Shown here piece after piece: positions 27,377 through 36,223 of a stretch of DNA of 64,000 bases (positions are counted from its first letter, which is position 1; each line of letters starts with the position of its first letter). The notes beneath the pieces are model-generated. The model did not search any database. It saw nothing but the letters and a program-made list of their open reading frames with translations, and was not told where the DNA came from. The DNA lies in assembly GCA_964464895.1 (NCBI GenBank), contig CAYXGY010000001.1, forward strand, positions 1 through 64,000, given 5' to 3'. The translations under genes and the position numbers were made by a program. Source of the DNA: Helicobacter_D sp964464895. GTDB taxonomy: Bacteria > Campylobacterota > Campylobacteria > Campylobacterales > Helicobacteraceae.

Positions 27377-28726
27377 GTGGAATGGCTATCTAATTGGAAT
27401 GAGAATTATTCGCTCGCGATTCTGTTTTTTGGGCTTGCAGTTTGTTTTTTTGGAATCATCATTTATTTGTTTTTGAATTATAGAAAGCTTTTAAATGAAA
27501 TGAAAAACAAAGAAAAGCTTGAAAATGAGTTATTGCATAAAAATATGCAAATTGAAAGCTTGGGTAAAGAGCTTGCCAATCAGATTGAATATGAAATTGC
27601 ACAGAGGCTTAAAAGTGATTATACCTACGATTATCTGTTTGAAAATAGTCTCAATGCGATTATTTTAGCACAAGATGAGGATTTGAAAATCATCAGGCGC
27701 AACAATGCAGCCTTGAATCTGTTTGGGGGAGAAATCTTAAATCATAATATTTTAGAGTTATTTAGCGATAAGGCGCATAAGAAATCAGTGTTTGAAAAAA
27801 TTACCCAACTCAAACAAAGTAAATTGCGCCAAAACTTTCGTTTAGATTTATGTGTGGCGGATTCCACTATTCCTGTGGTTGTCTCCATTCACTTTATGAA
27901 CTTTGCACAAAAAATTACCTTATACTTTGCATTTGTAGATATTTCAGATATTGCAAAACTAGAAAATGAATTAAGCAATAAACGCGTGGTTTTAATGCAG
28001 AAAAATAAAGAAGAAGCAATGGGGAAAATGCTAGGAAATATTGCACATCAGTGGAAACAACCTTTAAATTCTCTCTACCTACTTTGCCAGAATCTCAAAG
28101 AAATGAATCAATACAATGAATTAAATAGTGAAAATTTTGAAAAGTATATTCAAATGATGGCAAAACAAATTGATTTTATGTCTAAGACAATCGACGCATT
28201 CCGAGAATTTTATAATCCTAGCAAGAATGAAAAGGAGTTTGAAATCTATTATGCAATAAAAGAAATGTTGGAATTGTTTTATGGGCTTGTGGATAAAAGA
28301 ATCAGTATTAAAATGCAGCCTTGCAAGGAAAAGAAACAGCTCAAAACCTATGCAAGTAAAAATGAATTACAGCAAGTAATGATTGTTTTATTGGATAATG
28401 CGATTGATGCCATTAAGGCGCGCCTCAATAGTGGAGAAATTAAAGAGGGGAAAATCCGTATTCATTGTGCGATAGAACAAAACATCGCAGGGGTTAAAGT
28501 CTGTGTGATTCGCGTGCAAGACAATGGCGGAGGGATTAATACAGAAATTGCCAGAAAGATATTTGAAGCGTTTTTCACTACTAAAGGAAATGGTAGTGGA
28601 ATGGGATTGGCAATGGCGCAAATGATTTTGGATAAAATGGAGGGAAGAATCACATTTGTCAATGAAAAAGAGGGAGTAGAGTTCAAGATTGAGCTACCAA
28701 TACAAATTAAAGAATCGATAGTCTAA
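27377..28726 (+). CDS. Orphan PAS-domain sensor histidine kinase
   Basis: The 449-residue protein has one transmembrane helix (about 13-33), a coiled coil (35-75), a PAS domain (about 85-200), a HisKA-type dimerisation region with NIAHQWKQPLN (phospho-accepting His224), and an HATPase domain with DNAIDAI, DNGGGI and GNGSGMGLAMAQM. With no sizeable periplasmic domain, the PAS domain probably senses a cytoplasmic or membrane-associated signal. The start is GTG. No response regulator gene adjoins it: the neighbours are divergent glyS and the heme chemoreceptor gene. Its partner and signal are unknown. Confidence 0.85.
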   Translation: MEWLSNWNENYSLAILFFGLAVCFFGIIIYLFLNYRKLLNEMKNKEKLENELLHKNMQIESLGKELANQIEYEIAQRLKSDYTYDYLFENSLNAIILAQDEDLKIIRRNNAALNLFGGEILNHNILELFSDKAHKKSVFEKITQLKQSKLRQNFRLDLCVADSTIPVVVSIHFMNFAQKITLYFAFVDISDIAKLENELSNKRVVLMQKNKEEAMGKMLGNIAHQWKQPLNSLYLLCQNLKEMNQYNELNSENFEKYIQMMAKQIDFMSKTIDAFREFYNPSKNEKEFEIYYAIKEMLELFYGLVDKRISIKMQPCKEKKQLKTYASKNELQQVMIVLLDNAIDAIKARLNSGEIKEGKIRIHCAIEQNIAGVKVCVIRVQDNGGGINTEIARKIFEAFFTTKGNGSGMGLAMAQMILDKMEGRITFVNEKEGVEFKIELPIQIKESIV

Positions 28727-28778
28727 ACTATTTTTAGATGATTTGATGAATTATGTTAGAACGAAGTTTAACCAATTT

Positions 28779-28801
28779 TTATAATAGCATTGCTATAATA
28801 A
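28779..28801. promoter_or_regulatory. Perfect 23-bp palindrome overlapping the -10 region of the chemoreceptor gene
   Basis: TTATAATAGCA (28779-28789) and TGCTATAATAA (28791-28801) are perfect inverted repeats around a single T. A TATAAT occurs in each arm on the plus strand (28780-28785 and 28794-28799), the latter 57 bases before the chemoreceptor start. It could be a regulator-binding site over the promoter. No T run follows the right arm, so a rho-independent terminator of the kinase gene is less likely. Confidence 0.4.
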
Positions 28802-28855
28802 CATAAATATTGATTAAGCTTTAAGTTTTGTAAGCTATCAGGAGAGAGGCAATTA

Positions 28856-30445
28856 ATGCTAAAGACAATCCGAGCTAAAATCATTGTAATGATTATTGTG
28901 TTTTTGTTAGCTCTTTTGGGAATGGTCCATTATAATTTGTTGAGAGGTTTTGATACTATTGCCCAAAGCAGTTCTACTAATGAGCTACATCAATTAAATG
29001 CTATGCTTTTTGAGGGTTTGAAAGTTGCGATGAATACAGGAGACCCAGAAATCATTGGTGGATTTATTGAGGGTTCTAAAAAAGTTCCGGGTATTACAAA
29101 TATGGAAGTTTTTCCCTCTCAAGCAATCATTGAGTTAATGGGCTTGAGCAAAACTTATACCACAGTTCCAGAGATTTTGGAAGTCTTTAAAACCAAAAAA
29201 GAATTTATCAGAATCTATAAAGCAGACAACGACCAAGGTTATTTAATGGCAAAGCCTATTATCGCAGAGGATTCTTGCTTGATGTGCCACGCGACTTCAC
29301 AAGCTGGAGAGGTGCTAGGGGTGGCTGAAATGCAAATTTCAAGCCAAGAATTGATGAATCGCTCGCAAGAGATTCAGTTTAAGATTCTGTTTTGGATGGT
29401 GAGTATTAGTATTATTGCTTTGCTTGTCTTGCTTTTCTTGTTTAATCGTTGGGTGTTTAATCCGATTTCAAATCTTGCGAATGTGGCTTATGACCTTTCA
29501 CAAGGGGAGGGAGATTTGACAAAACGGCTACCAATTAAAAATGAAGATGAGATTGCAAAAGCAAGTTCTTATATCAATGACTTTATCCAAAAGATTGACA
29601 ATACCGTTGCAAACGCAAAGGACGCAAGTCATCAAAATATTTTACAATCTACACAACTTTCTAACGCATCAAAAGAAATTGACGAGCACATTGAATGTTT
29701 AGTACAAATTGTAGAGCGAAGCACGAAGCTTGGCAATAATATTGAATTAATGCTAAACGATTCTATGGCTTTGGTGCAAAAAAGTGCGCACGATATTCAA
29801 GATTCTGCTAAGCAGCTTTCTAAGACAAAAGAACTTTTGTTAAAAGTGATTAATGAAGTGCAAGGGAATGTCAGCACAGAACGTGATATTGCGGAACGTC
29901 TTTCGCAAACTGCACAGGAAACAGATAAAATCAAAGGCGTTTTAACCATTATTGCAGAAATTGCCGACCATACAAGCTTACTTGCATTAAATGCCAATAT
30001 AGAAGCGGCGCGTGCAGGAGAAACAGGAAGAGGATTTGCTGTTGTCGCCGATGAGGTGCGCAAACTAGCCGAGCGCACGCAAAAAAGTTTAGGTGAAATC
30101 AATGCGGTAGTCAATACAATTATCCAATCTGTTTCTGACGCGAATAATGCAATGGGGGCGAATGTGCAAAATACTATTAGTATCGCAGATGCTTCAATAG
30201 AAAGCACAGATGACTTAGAAACAAGTGTGAAGTCTTTAGAAGATGCCGTAGAAGCCTCTTCTCAATCCTTGCAGAAAACAAACGAACTTTTTGCGGCGGT
30301 GAATGATATTTTAAAACAAGTCAGTGAAGTGCAAAGACTAACTAATGAAAATAGCAAGGCGGTACATTTGATTGATGGAATCTCTAAAGAAATTTCACAA
30401 AAGGCAAGTGCATTAAATAGCCAATTGGATTCTTTTAAGGTTTGA
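28856..30445 (+). CDS. Chemoreceptor with a periplasmic heme-binding (DUF3365-type) domain
   Basis: The 529-residue methyl-accepting chemotaxis protein has transmembrane helices at about 8-28 and 177-197. Between them is a sensor domain with a CxxCH heme c motif (C141, C144, H145), resembling Tll0287/DUF3365 heme sensors. A HAMP region follows (about 198-250), then the cytoplasmic signalling domain with the conserved tip EAARAGETGRGFAVVADEVR. It should feed CheA through CheW/CheV, and heme could sense oxygen, NO or redox state. The cytochrome c maturation machinery would have to attach the heme; those genes are not in the window. ATG start behind AGGAGAGAGG. Confidence 0.85.
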   Translation: MLKTIRAKIIVMIIVFLLALLGMVHYNLLRGFDTIAQSSSTNELHQLNAMLFEGLKVAMNTGDPEIIGGFIEGSKKVPGITNMEVFPSQAIIELMGLSKTYTTVPEILEVFKTKKEFIRIYKADNDQGYLMAKPIIAEDSCLMCHATSQAGEVLGVAEMQISSQELMNRSQEIQFKILFWMVSISIIALLVLLFLFNRWVFNPISNLANVAYDLSQGEGDLTKRLPIKNEDEIAKASSYINDFIQKIDNTVANAKDASHQNILQSTQLSNASKEIDEHIECLVQIVERSTKLGNNIELMLNDSMALVQKSAHDIQDSAKQLSKTKELLLKVINEVQGNVSTERDIAERLSQTAQETDKIKGVLTIIAEIADHTSLLALNANIEAARAGETGRGFAVVADEVRKLAERTQKSLGEINAVVNTIIQSVSDANNAMGANVQNTISIADASIESTDDLETSVKSLEDAVEASSQSLQKTNELFAAVNDILKQVSEVQRLTNENSKAVHLIDGISKEISQKASALNSQLDSFKV

Positions 30446-30506
30446 TTGCAGTTTTGCGCGCTTAAAAGAATGTAAGATTTTTATCGAATCTTATTTAAAT
30501 TTTGGC

Positions 30507-30512
30507 TATAAT
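30507..30512 (+). promoter_or_regulatory. Probable -10 box of the SprA-like gene
   Basis: TTTGGCTATAAT ends at 30512, 28 bases before the ATG, and resembles the extended -10 common in Campylobacterota. Confidence 0.5.
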
Positions 30513-30539
30513 GAAGCAATTTCAAATTAAGGAGCAGTA

Positions 30540-31304
30540 ATGCAGATAGGAGCGAATTCTTATTTTAATTTGCAAAATTACTCCAATGATTTTCAGACAC
30601 AAAATTCTCAAAAAACTTTTAGTGCAACAGAATCGCAAAATGTGCCTCTAAATGAAACAGCCGATGAAAAGGAGTCGCAAAATACAGACATAACTGCACC
30701 AGAATCTCCCAATGGTGAGAAACTAGACCCAAGTGAGCAACAATATGTGCGTGAATTGGCAACAATTGATGCAAGTGTGCGTGCGCACGAAGCGGCACAT
30801 ATTGGAGCGGGAGCGGGTGTGGTCAGTGGGGGTGCTACTTTTGGTTATACGCGCGGACCAGATGGCAAAATGTATGCAACTTCCGGTGAAGTGCCAATCT
30901 CTATGAAAGAGGGTAGGACACCAGAGGAAACTATCCAAAATGCGCGTCAAATTGTTTCTGCTGCAATGGCTCCAGCAGACCCAAGTCCGCAAGACTATAA
31001 GGTTGCGGCAAATGCTGCACAAATGGAAGCTCAAGCAAGAAGCGAACAAGCGGCGGAACGAACAGAAGAAATCAAACAACAAACAGAAGGTTCAAGCAAT
31101 GCGCAAGATTCCAAGGAGTCGGAATCTAAAAGTTCAGAGGATTCTATGAATCAGGATTTTTCCAATATGGAATCCAAAAATACTTCCAACACACAAGAGA
31201 GAAAGCCATTTCTTGAAAATGCGCTTGCCGCCTATGCAATAAAAAGTTATGTGGCAAATGCAGCAAGCAATTCTTACATTCCAAGACTTGATATTGCGGG
31301 TTAA
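30540..31304 (+). CDS. Putative metalloprotease, SprA/CJM1_0395 family
   Basis: The 254-residue protein has a low-complexity polar N-terminus (1-65), a conserved core (about 66-165) with the zinc-protease-like motif HEAAH (83-87) followed by GAGAGVVSGGATFGYTRGPDG and TSGEVPIS, and a Gln/Ser/Glu-rich tail (170-225). The core is the SprA-related family, widespread in proteobacteria and annotated as a putative metalloprotease. No signal peptide is visible, and the substrate is unknown. It has its own -10 box and starts behind AAGGAGCAG; azlC starts 23 bases later. Confidence 0.8.
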   Translation: MQIGANSYFNLQNYSNDFQTQNSQKTFSATESQNVPLNETADEKESQNTDITAPESPNGEKLDPSEQQYVRELATIDASVRAHEAAHIGAGAGVVSGGATFGYTRGPDGKMYATSGEVPISMKEGRTPEETIQNARQIVSAAMAPADPSPQDYKVAANAAQMEAQARSEQAAERTEEIKQQTEGSSNAQDSKESESKSSEDSMNQDFSNMESKNTSNTQERKPFLENALAAYAIKSYVANAASNSYIPRLDIAG

Positions 31305-31327
31305 TTCTTAAGGATTTGCTTCATTAA

Positions 31328-32038
31328 ATGCTTTTTAGAAGTTTTGTGCAGACATTACCGGTATTTATGGGCTATTTGCCTCTTGGAATCGCATTTGGGA
31401 TTCTATTTTCTAAATTGCATTTGGCTTGGTATTTTGGTATTTTAAGTGCGGTTTTAATTTTTACAGGAGCAGGGCAGTTTTTACTTGTTTCCTTGCTTGC
31501 AATTCATGCGGGTTTTTTTCAAATCGCCATTGCTTCGTTCTTGCTCAATATTCGTCATATGTTTTATTCTTTGGCAATTACTGATGAAATCAAGAGCTTT
31601 GGCATTGGTAAATATTATATTCTTTTTGGGCTTACAGATGAAACATTTGCGGTGTTAAAAACCAATAAAGAAACTTTGAACCTTAGCCAAAAAGAAATAG
31701 AAAAAAACTACCTTTATATCACTTTCTTTGACCATCTTTATTGGATATTTGGTTGCGGAGTTGGAATCTTTTTGGGTGAGAAGTTAGGATTCCAGCCCGA
31801 TGGTGTTGAGTTTGCATTAACAGCACTCTTTAGTGTGCTCACTCTAGCATTATTGCAAAATTCTATAAACAAAAAGCCTTTTTATCTTGCTTTGGTGCTT
31901 GGAATCTTAGGGCTTCTTATCTTTCCAAATGAGCAATTTTTGATTTTGAGTATGGTATGTGGAATCGTAATTTTGTTAGTTTTTAGAAAATGGATTGTAA
32001 TGGATAGTAAGACGCAAGAGCTGTCTAACGAGAGGTAG
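31328..32038 (+). CDS. azlC: Branched-chain amino acid exporter subunit AzlC
   Basis: The 236-residue membrane protein starts FVQTLPVFMGYLPLGIAFG and continues with GAGQFLLVSLLA and SFLLNIRHMFYSLAI, the AzlC signatures. It pairs with AzlD, encoded 2 bases downstream, to export branched-chain amino acids or analogues; in some bacteria other small molecules are the substrate. Length and helix number fit the family. The pair leads a long, tightly spaced plus-strand run. Confidence 0.92.
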   Translation: MLFRSFVQTLPVFMGYLPLGIAFGILFSKLHLAWYFGILSAVLIFTGAGQFLLVSLLAIHAGFFQIAIASFLLNIRHMFYSLAITDEIKSFGIGKYYILFGLTDETFAVLKTNKETLNLSQKEIEKNYLYITFFDHLYWIFGCGVGIFLGEKLGFQPDGVEFALTALFSVLTLALLQNSINKKPFYLALVLGILGLLIFPNEQFLILSMVCGIVILLVFRKWIVMDSKTQELSNER

Positions 32039-32040
32039 AT

Positions 32041-32382
32041 ATGGAAGTGCAAATCAATGAGGATTTAGATGTACTTTATATTTTTTGGGCAATTTTTGCC
32101 GCATCTTTTGGCACTGCTTTGACACGATTTTTACCTTTTTTTGCGTTTAAAAATGCAACCCATAATCCTTTATTACGTTATTTGCAAGAAACAATGCCCC
32201 TGCTCATTATGACACTTCTCGTGTTTTTTAGTCTCAAAGATACTGCTTGGAGTGAGACTTATGGGGTTTATGAAATCGGAGGGATTCTCTGTGCTAGCGT
32301 GTGTTTTATCTTATCTAAAAACTCTGTATTAAGCATATTTATAGGAATTATTTTCTATATTTTTGCATTGAAAATGTTTTAA
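32041..32382 (+). CDS. azlD: Branched-chain amino acid exporter subunit AzlD
   Basis: The 113-residue protein with three to four helices has the AzlD-type motif TRFLPFFAF and the middle segment LRYLQETMPLLIMTLLVFFSL. It is the small partner of AzlC and follows it by 2 bases. The export direction is known from relatives, not seen in sequence. Confidence 0.88.
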   Translation: MEVQINEDLDVLYIFWAIFAASFGTALTRFLPFFAFKNATHNPLLRYLQETMPLLIMTLLVFFSLKDTAWSETYGVYEIGGILCASVCFILSKNSVLSIFIGIIFYIFALKMF

Positions 32383-32392
32383 AAGGAATGGA

Positions 32393-32740
32393 ATGATAAG
32401 AGTTTATGGGATTAAAAACTGCGGAAGTGTTAAAAAGGCATTGAGATTCTTAGAATCTAAAGCAATTCCTTATCAATTTGTAGATTTCAAAGCCATTCCT
32501 CCAACGCATAAAAATTTAGAGCATTGGCTAGAATTTGTTAGTTTAGAGGTGTTATGCAACAAAAAAGGTACAACTTATAGAAGCCTAGGATTAAAGAATT
32601 TAGAATTAACCCCAGCAGAGATTGAAGAATGGCTCATAAAACAACCTATGTTAATTAAGCGACCTGTGATTGAATATCCAAGTGGAGTTATCGTAGGGTT
32701 TGATGAGGAATTTTATAAAAATGTGCAATGGTTAAGATGA
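32393..32740 (+). CDS. ArsC/Spx-family (YffB-like) protein
   Basis: The 115-residue thioredoxin-fold protein starts IRVYGIKNCGSVKKALRFLE. It has a single N-terminal cysteine (Cys11) in NCGSVKKA rather than the CxxC of Spx, and the family's RPVIEYPSGVIVGFDEE near the C-terminus. YffB-like members may act as glutathione-dependent reductases, and true arsenate reductase activity is not implied. It follows azlD by 10 bases and overlaps the NlpC gene by 4 bases. Confidence 0.85.
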   Translation: MIRVYGIKNCGSVKKALRFLESKAIPYQFVDFKAIPPTHKNLEHWLEFVSLEVLCNKKGTTYRSLGLKNLELTPAEIEEWLIKQPMLIKRPVIEYPSGVIVGFDEEFYKNVQWLR

Positions 32741-34128
32741 CAAAATTAATAACTATGAAAATAAAAATCTTAGTATTTTTTATTATAGGATTAACTTCAT
32801 TATTGGTTTTTGGCGGTTGTGCAAGATTGGAAAAGCCACAAGAGATTCTTATTACTCTCCCCACGCAAGATTTGGAACTCTTTGTCAAAGAATCACGAAG
32901 TTTGAAGCATTCTGAACAAGAAATGCTAAAACAAGAATATTTGACACAATTTTTTTCTCCTTTTGAAAAACAGCCCAAACATAGTGTGGAAGAAATGCGG
33001 TGGAGTTTGAATGCAGCTTATCAAAATTTAGGTTTTGGAGAGAATTTACTGCCTTATCAAAAAAAAGAAATTGAATTATTGGAGTTCGAAGCCAATTTGG
33101 ACGCCTATCCAAGTGTAAAAAAACCAGCAATTATTACGCGAAGCTCTAATTTGCGCGTTTTGCCTACCAATAAACCGAGATTCTATGACCCAAACGAAGC
33201 AGGAGAGGGATTCCCTTTTGATTATTGGCAAAATTCCTCTATTTACTTAGGCACTCCTGTACTCATCACACATTATTCGCGTTCAAAGAAATGGGCATTT
33301 GTGGAGAGTGGATTTGTTAGTGGGTGGATTTTAACATTAGATGTTGGAATTCTTAACGATAATCAAGTGCAAGATTTGAAGCAGACAAAAGATTTTTTGG
33401 TGGTTACAAAAGATTTAACACCTATCAAGAATTATCATCAAGAGTATTTAGAATCTGCACGCATTGGTATGCTTTTGCCTCTGCTTGGAAGCACAAAAAA
33501 TAAATACGAAAGTCAAATTTTTTTACGCGATTCTCGTGGATATGCCTATGCGCGTCAAGTGGTATTAGACCAAGATTCTTTTGTAAAATTTCCAATGAGT
33601 TTTTCTAGTCAAAAGGTTGCTTTTTTAGCGCAAGGAATCATGGGTGAAAAATATGGTTGGGGCGGAATGTTTGGAAATAGAGATTGCTCTATGTTTTTGC
33701 GAGATATTTTAGGAAATTTTGGATTCTATCTCCCTAGGAATTCACAAGCACAAATACGACAGAATCCTATAAAAAACAACCAAGACTTGTATTTTGATTT
33801 GAGTGCTTTAAATGTAGAGCAAAAGAAAGCAATGATTTGGCAAAATGCGATTCCATTTGGAACATTGCTTGGTATGAGAGGGCATATTATGCTTTATCTT
33901 GGGCAGTTAGATGAGCAAATTTATATCCTGCACGACATTTGGGGATTAAGAACGCTACAAAATGAAACACAAGAAGGGAGAAAAATTATTGGTAAGATTG
34001 CGATTACTCCACTTGAAATTGGCAAAGATATACAGGGTATCAATCAAGACAAATTGCTAATTCATCGCATTTATGGCATGCGAAATTTGTTTTTAGAAAG
34101 TGAATTTGATAATGCAAATCCAAAATGA
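32737..34128 (+). CDS. NlpC/P60 lipoprotein with SH3-like domains
   Basis: The protein of about 463 residues has a lipoprotein signal peptide with lipobox VFGGC near residue 30, bacterial SH3-like segments in the middle (RSSNLRVLPTNKPRF; VESGFVSGWIL), and a C-terminal cysteine peptidase core. The presumed triad is Cys in GNRDCSMFLRDIL, His in GMRGHIMLYLG and His in ILHDIWG. It should be anchored to a membrane facing the periplasm and cut peptidoglycan stem peptides. Starts at 32728, 32737 and 32755 are possible; I take 32737, whose ATGA overlaps the previous stop. In H. pylori a similar gene lies next to mqo, as here. Confidence 0.85.
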   Translation: MTKLITMKIKILVFFIIGLTSLLVFGGCARLEKPQEILITLPTQDLELFVKESRSLKHSEQEMLKQEYLTQFFSPFEKQPKHSVEEMRWSLNAAYQNLGFGENLLPYQKKEIELLEFEANLDAYPSVKKPAIITRSSNLRVLPTNKPRFYDPNEAGEGFPFDYWQNSSIYLGTPVLITHYSRSKKWAFVESGFVSGWILTLDVGILNDNQVQDLKQTKDFLVVTKDLTPIKNYHQEYLESARIGMLLPLLGSTKNKYESQIFLRDSRGYAYARQVVLDQDSFVKFPMSFSSQKVAFLAQGIMGEKYGWGGMFGNRDCSMFLRDILGNFGFYLPRNSQAQIRQNPIKNNQDLYFDLSALNVEQKKAMIWQNAIPFGTLLGMRGHIMLYLGQLDEQIYILHDIWGLRTLQNETQEGRKIIGKIAITPLEIGKDIQGINQDKLLIHRIYGMRNLFLESEFDNANPK

Positions 34129-34855
34129 TAAAAAAATTATTGAATGCAAAAATGTTAAATTTTATTTTACCAAAGAACGAATTTTGTATAATGTGAATTG
34201 GACGATTTGTGAAGGTGATTTTTGGGCAGTCATTGGACCAAATGGTGGTGGCAAAAGCACATTGGCGCGTCTTTTGGTTGGATTATTGAAACCTACAAGT
34301 GGTGAAATTATCAAAAATAAAGATTTGCAGATAGGCTATGTGCCACAAAATACTTTTTTGAATCGTCATTTTCCTATTACAGCACTTGAGGTTGTGATGA
34401 TGGGATTTTTAAAACCAAAACTTTTTGGCGGATTGTTGCCTAAAAGTGCAAAAGAAATTGCAATGGAGAAGTTAAAACAATTCCATATGGAATCTTATGC
34501 GTATAAGAAAGTTGGAGAACTTTCTGGAGGGCAACGTCAAAGAGTGCTGATTGCGCGTGCATTGTGCGGGAATCCAAATCTTTTGATTTTAGATGAACCC
34601 ACAGCAAGTATAGATCAGAAAAACCAAAAAGAAATTTATGATTTGTTGCGACAAATCAACCAAGAAAAGACTATCATAATGATTAGTCACGATGTATCTG
34701 TTTTGCTAAGTTGCGCAAAAAAAGTTTTATATGTTAATAAAGAAGTTACGACACATAACTTGCCAAGCAATATTAGTGTTCCTTGCGATTCTCATATGGA
34801 AAGCGAACATTTTTGCGAAGTGGAGCTTATGGGTTTGTGGAACTCTAAAGTTTAG
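34112..34855 (+). CDS. znuC: ZnuC-type metal ABC transporter ATPase
   Basis: The protein of about 247 residues has Walker A GPNGGGKST, signature LSGGQRQRVLIARAL, Walker B LLILDEPTASID and switch His in ISHDVSVLL. Family features favour a metal (zinc/manganese) importer ATPase, and a matching permease is encoded at 36216. The His/Cys-containing tail (SHMESEHFCEVE) resembles the metal-binding tails of ZnuC. I take the ATG at 34112; a GTG at 34100 is an alternative. It overlaps the NlpC gene by 17 bases. No periplasmic binding protein (ZnuA) gene is adjacent. Confidence 0.85.
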   Translation: MQIQNDKKIIECKNVKFYFTKERILYNVNWTICEGDFWAVIGPNGGGKSTLARLLVGLLKPTSGEIIKNKDLQIGYVPQNTFLNRHFPITALEVVMMGFLKPKLFGGLLPKSAKEIAMEKLKQFHMESYAYKKVGELSGGQRQRVLIARALCGNPNLLILDEPTASIDQKNQKEIYDLLRQINQEKTIIMISHDVSVLLSCAKKVLYVNKEVTTHNLPSNISVPCDSHMESEHFCEVELMGLWNSKV

Positions 34856-34864
34856 GAGGTAAAA

Positions 34865-36223
34865 ATGAATAATTCTTATGATGTGGCAATTATTGGAGGT
34901 GGGATTTCTGGAAGTGCATTGTTTTATGTTTTGACGCATTATACAGATTTAAAAAGAGTGATTTTGCTAGAAAAATATTCCGAGCCCGCATCACTTAGCT
35001 CTAGTGGTAATAATAACTCTCAAACCATTCACGCAGGGGACATTGAAACAAATTATACCTTTGAAAAAGCAAAAAAAGTCGCAAGGTCGGCAAAAATGCT
35101 AGTTTCTTACGCACTCTTCCATCAATTGCAAAATAAAAGCATCTTTGAATATCAAAAAATGGCGATTGGTGTAGGTGATCAAGAAGTAGAATTTATGCAA
35201 AAACGTTATGAAGAATTTAAAGAGATTTATCCAGAATTGGAATTTTTTACCAAAGAGGACATTAAGGAGATTGAACCCAATGTCATTAAAATGGCGGATG
35301 GAAGTGATAGGGTAGAAAATGTCGTAGCTTCTGGAGTGCGCAAGAGCTTTTGTGCAATGAATTTTTGTTCTGTGGCACATCATATGATTGAGCAAAGCGT
35401 ATTTGGTGAGCACAAAGCGGAGTTTAACTATGAAGTGAAAGATATTATCAAGCAAGGAGATGGGAGATATACACTTCGCGCAAAAGGCAAAGAGCCTATT
35501 ACTGCCTCTTTCGTGCTTGTCAATGCAGGCGCGCATTCCTTATTTTTAGCGCAAAATATGGGATTTGGGTTAGAACTTGGTTGTTTGCCTGTGGCAGGTA
35601 GTTTTTTCTTTATCCCAAGTGATAAACTAAGGGGCAAAGTCTATACGGTGCAGCACCCAAAATTACCCTTTGCCGCAATTCACGGAGACCCTGATGTCGT
35701 TGCAAGTGGAAAGAATCGCTTAGGTCCGACAGCTCTTTCCTTGCCGAAGCTAGAGAGATTCAAACCCGGAACTTATTTAGACTTCTTTAAGATTTCTGGT
35801 TTTGGAGAGGTGGCGACAACTAAAATTATGTGGGATTTGTTTTCAGATAGCGAGATTCGTAATTATATTTTACGAAATTTCTTGTATGAAATCCCAATAA
35901 TTGGCAAAAAATTATTCATTAAAGAGGCGCGAAAAATTATCCCCTCTCTAACTTTAGAGGAATTGACTTATGCTAGTGGTTTTGGTGGAATTCGTCCGCA
36001 AGTACTTGACAAGAAACAAAAAAAGCTCATCTTGGGCGAGAAAAAGATTCAAAGTGGAGAGGGTGTTACTTTTAATATGACTCCAAGTCCCGGTGCAACA
36101 AGTTGCATACGCAATGCTCTCATTGATATGCTTGAGATTACAAAGTATCTCAATGCTAATGTGAAAATGGACAGAATTAAAGCCGAATTAAATGAAGAAA
36201 ATTTGGAGTGGCTAGTTGATTGA
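34865..36223 (+). CDS. mqo: Malate:quinone oxidoreductase
   Basis: The 452-residue flavoprotein starts YDVAIIGGGISGSALFYVL (FAD-binding Rossmann motif) and contains NNNSQTIHAGDIETNY, LVNAGAHSLFLAQNMG and a C-terminal glycine-rich FAD region (MTPSPGATSCIRNAL). It matches the Mqo form found in Helicobacter, which oxidises malate to oxaloacetate and passes electrons to menaquinone at the inner membrane. It starts behind AGGAGG, a strong ribosome site. It sits between znuC and znuB, whose TTG start overlaps its stop, so the three are probably one transcript. Confidence 0.92.
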   Translation: MNNSYDVAIIGGGISGSALFYVLTHYTDLKRVILLEKYSEPASLSSSGNNNSQTIHAGDIETNYTFEKAKKVARSAKMLVSYALFHQLQNKSIFEYQKMAIGVGDQEVEFMQKRYEEFKEIYPELEFFTKEDIKEIEPNVIKMADGSDRVENVVASGVRKSFCAMNFCSVAHHMIEQSVFGEHKAEFNYEVKDIIKQGDGRYTLRAKGKEPITASFVLVNAGAHSLFLAQNMGFGLELGCLPVAGSFFFIPSDKLRGKVYTVQHPKLPFAAIHGDPDVVASGKNRLGPTALSLPKLERFKPGTYLDFFKISGFGEVATTKIMWDLFSDSEIRNYILRNFLYEIPIIGKKLFIKEARKIIPSLTLEELTYASGFGGIRPQVLDKKQKKLILGEKKIQSGEGVTFNMTPSPGATSCIRNALIDMLEITKYLNANVKMDRIKAELNEENLEWLVD

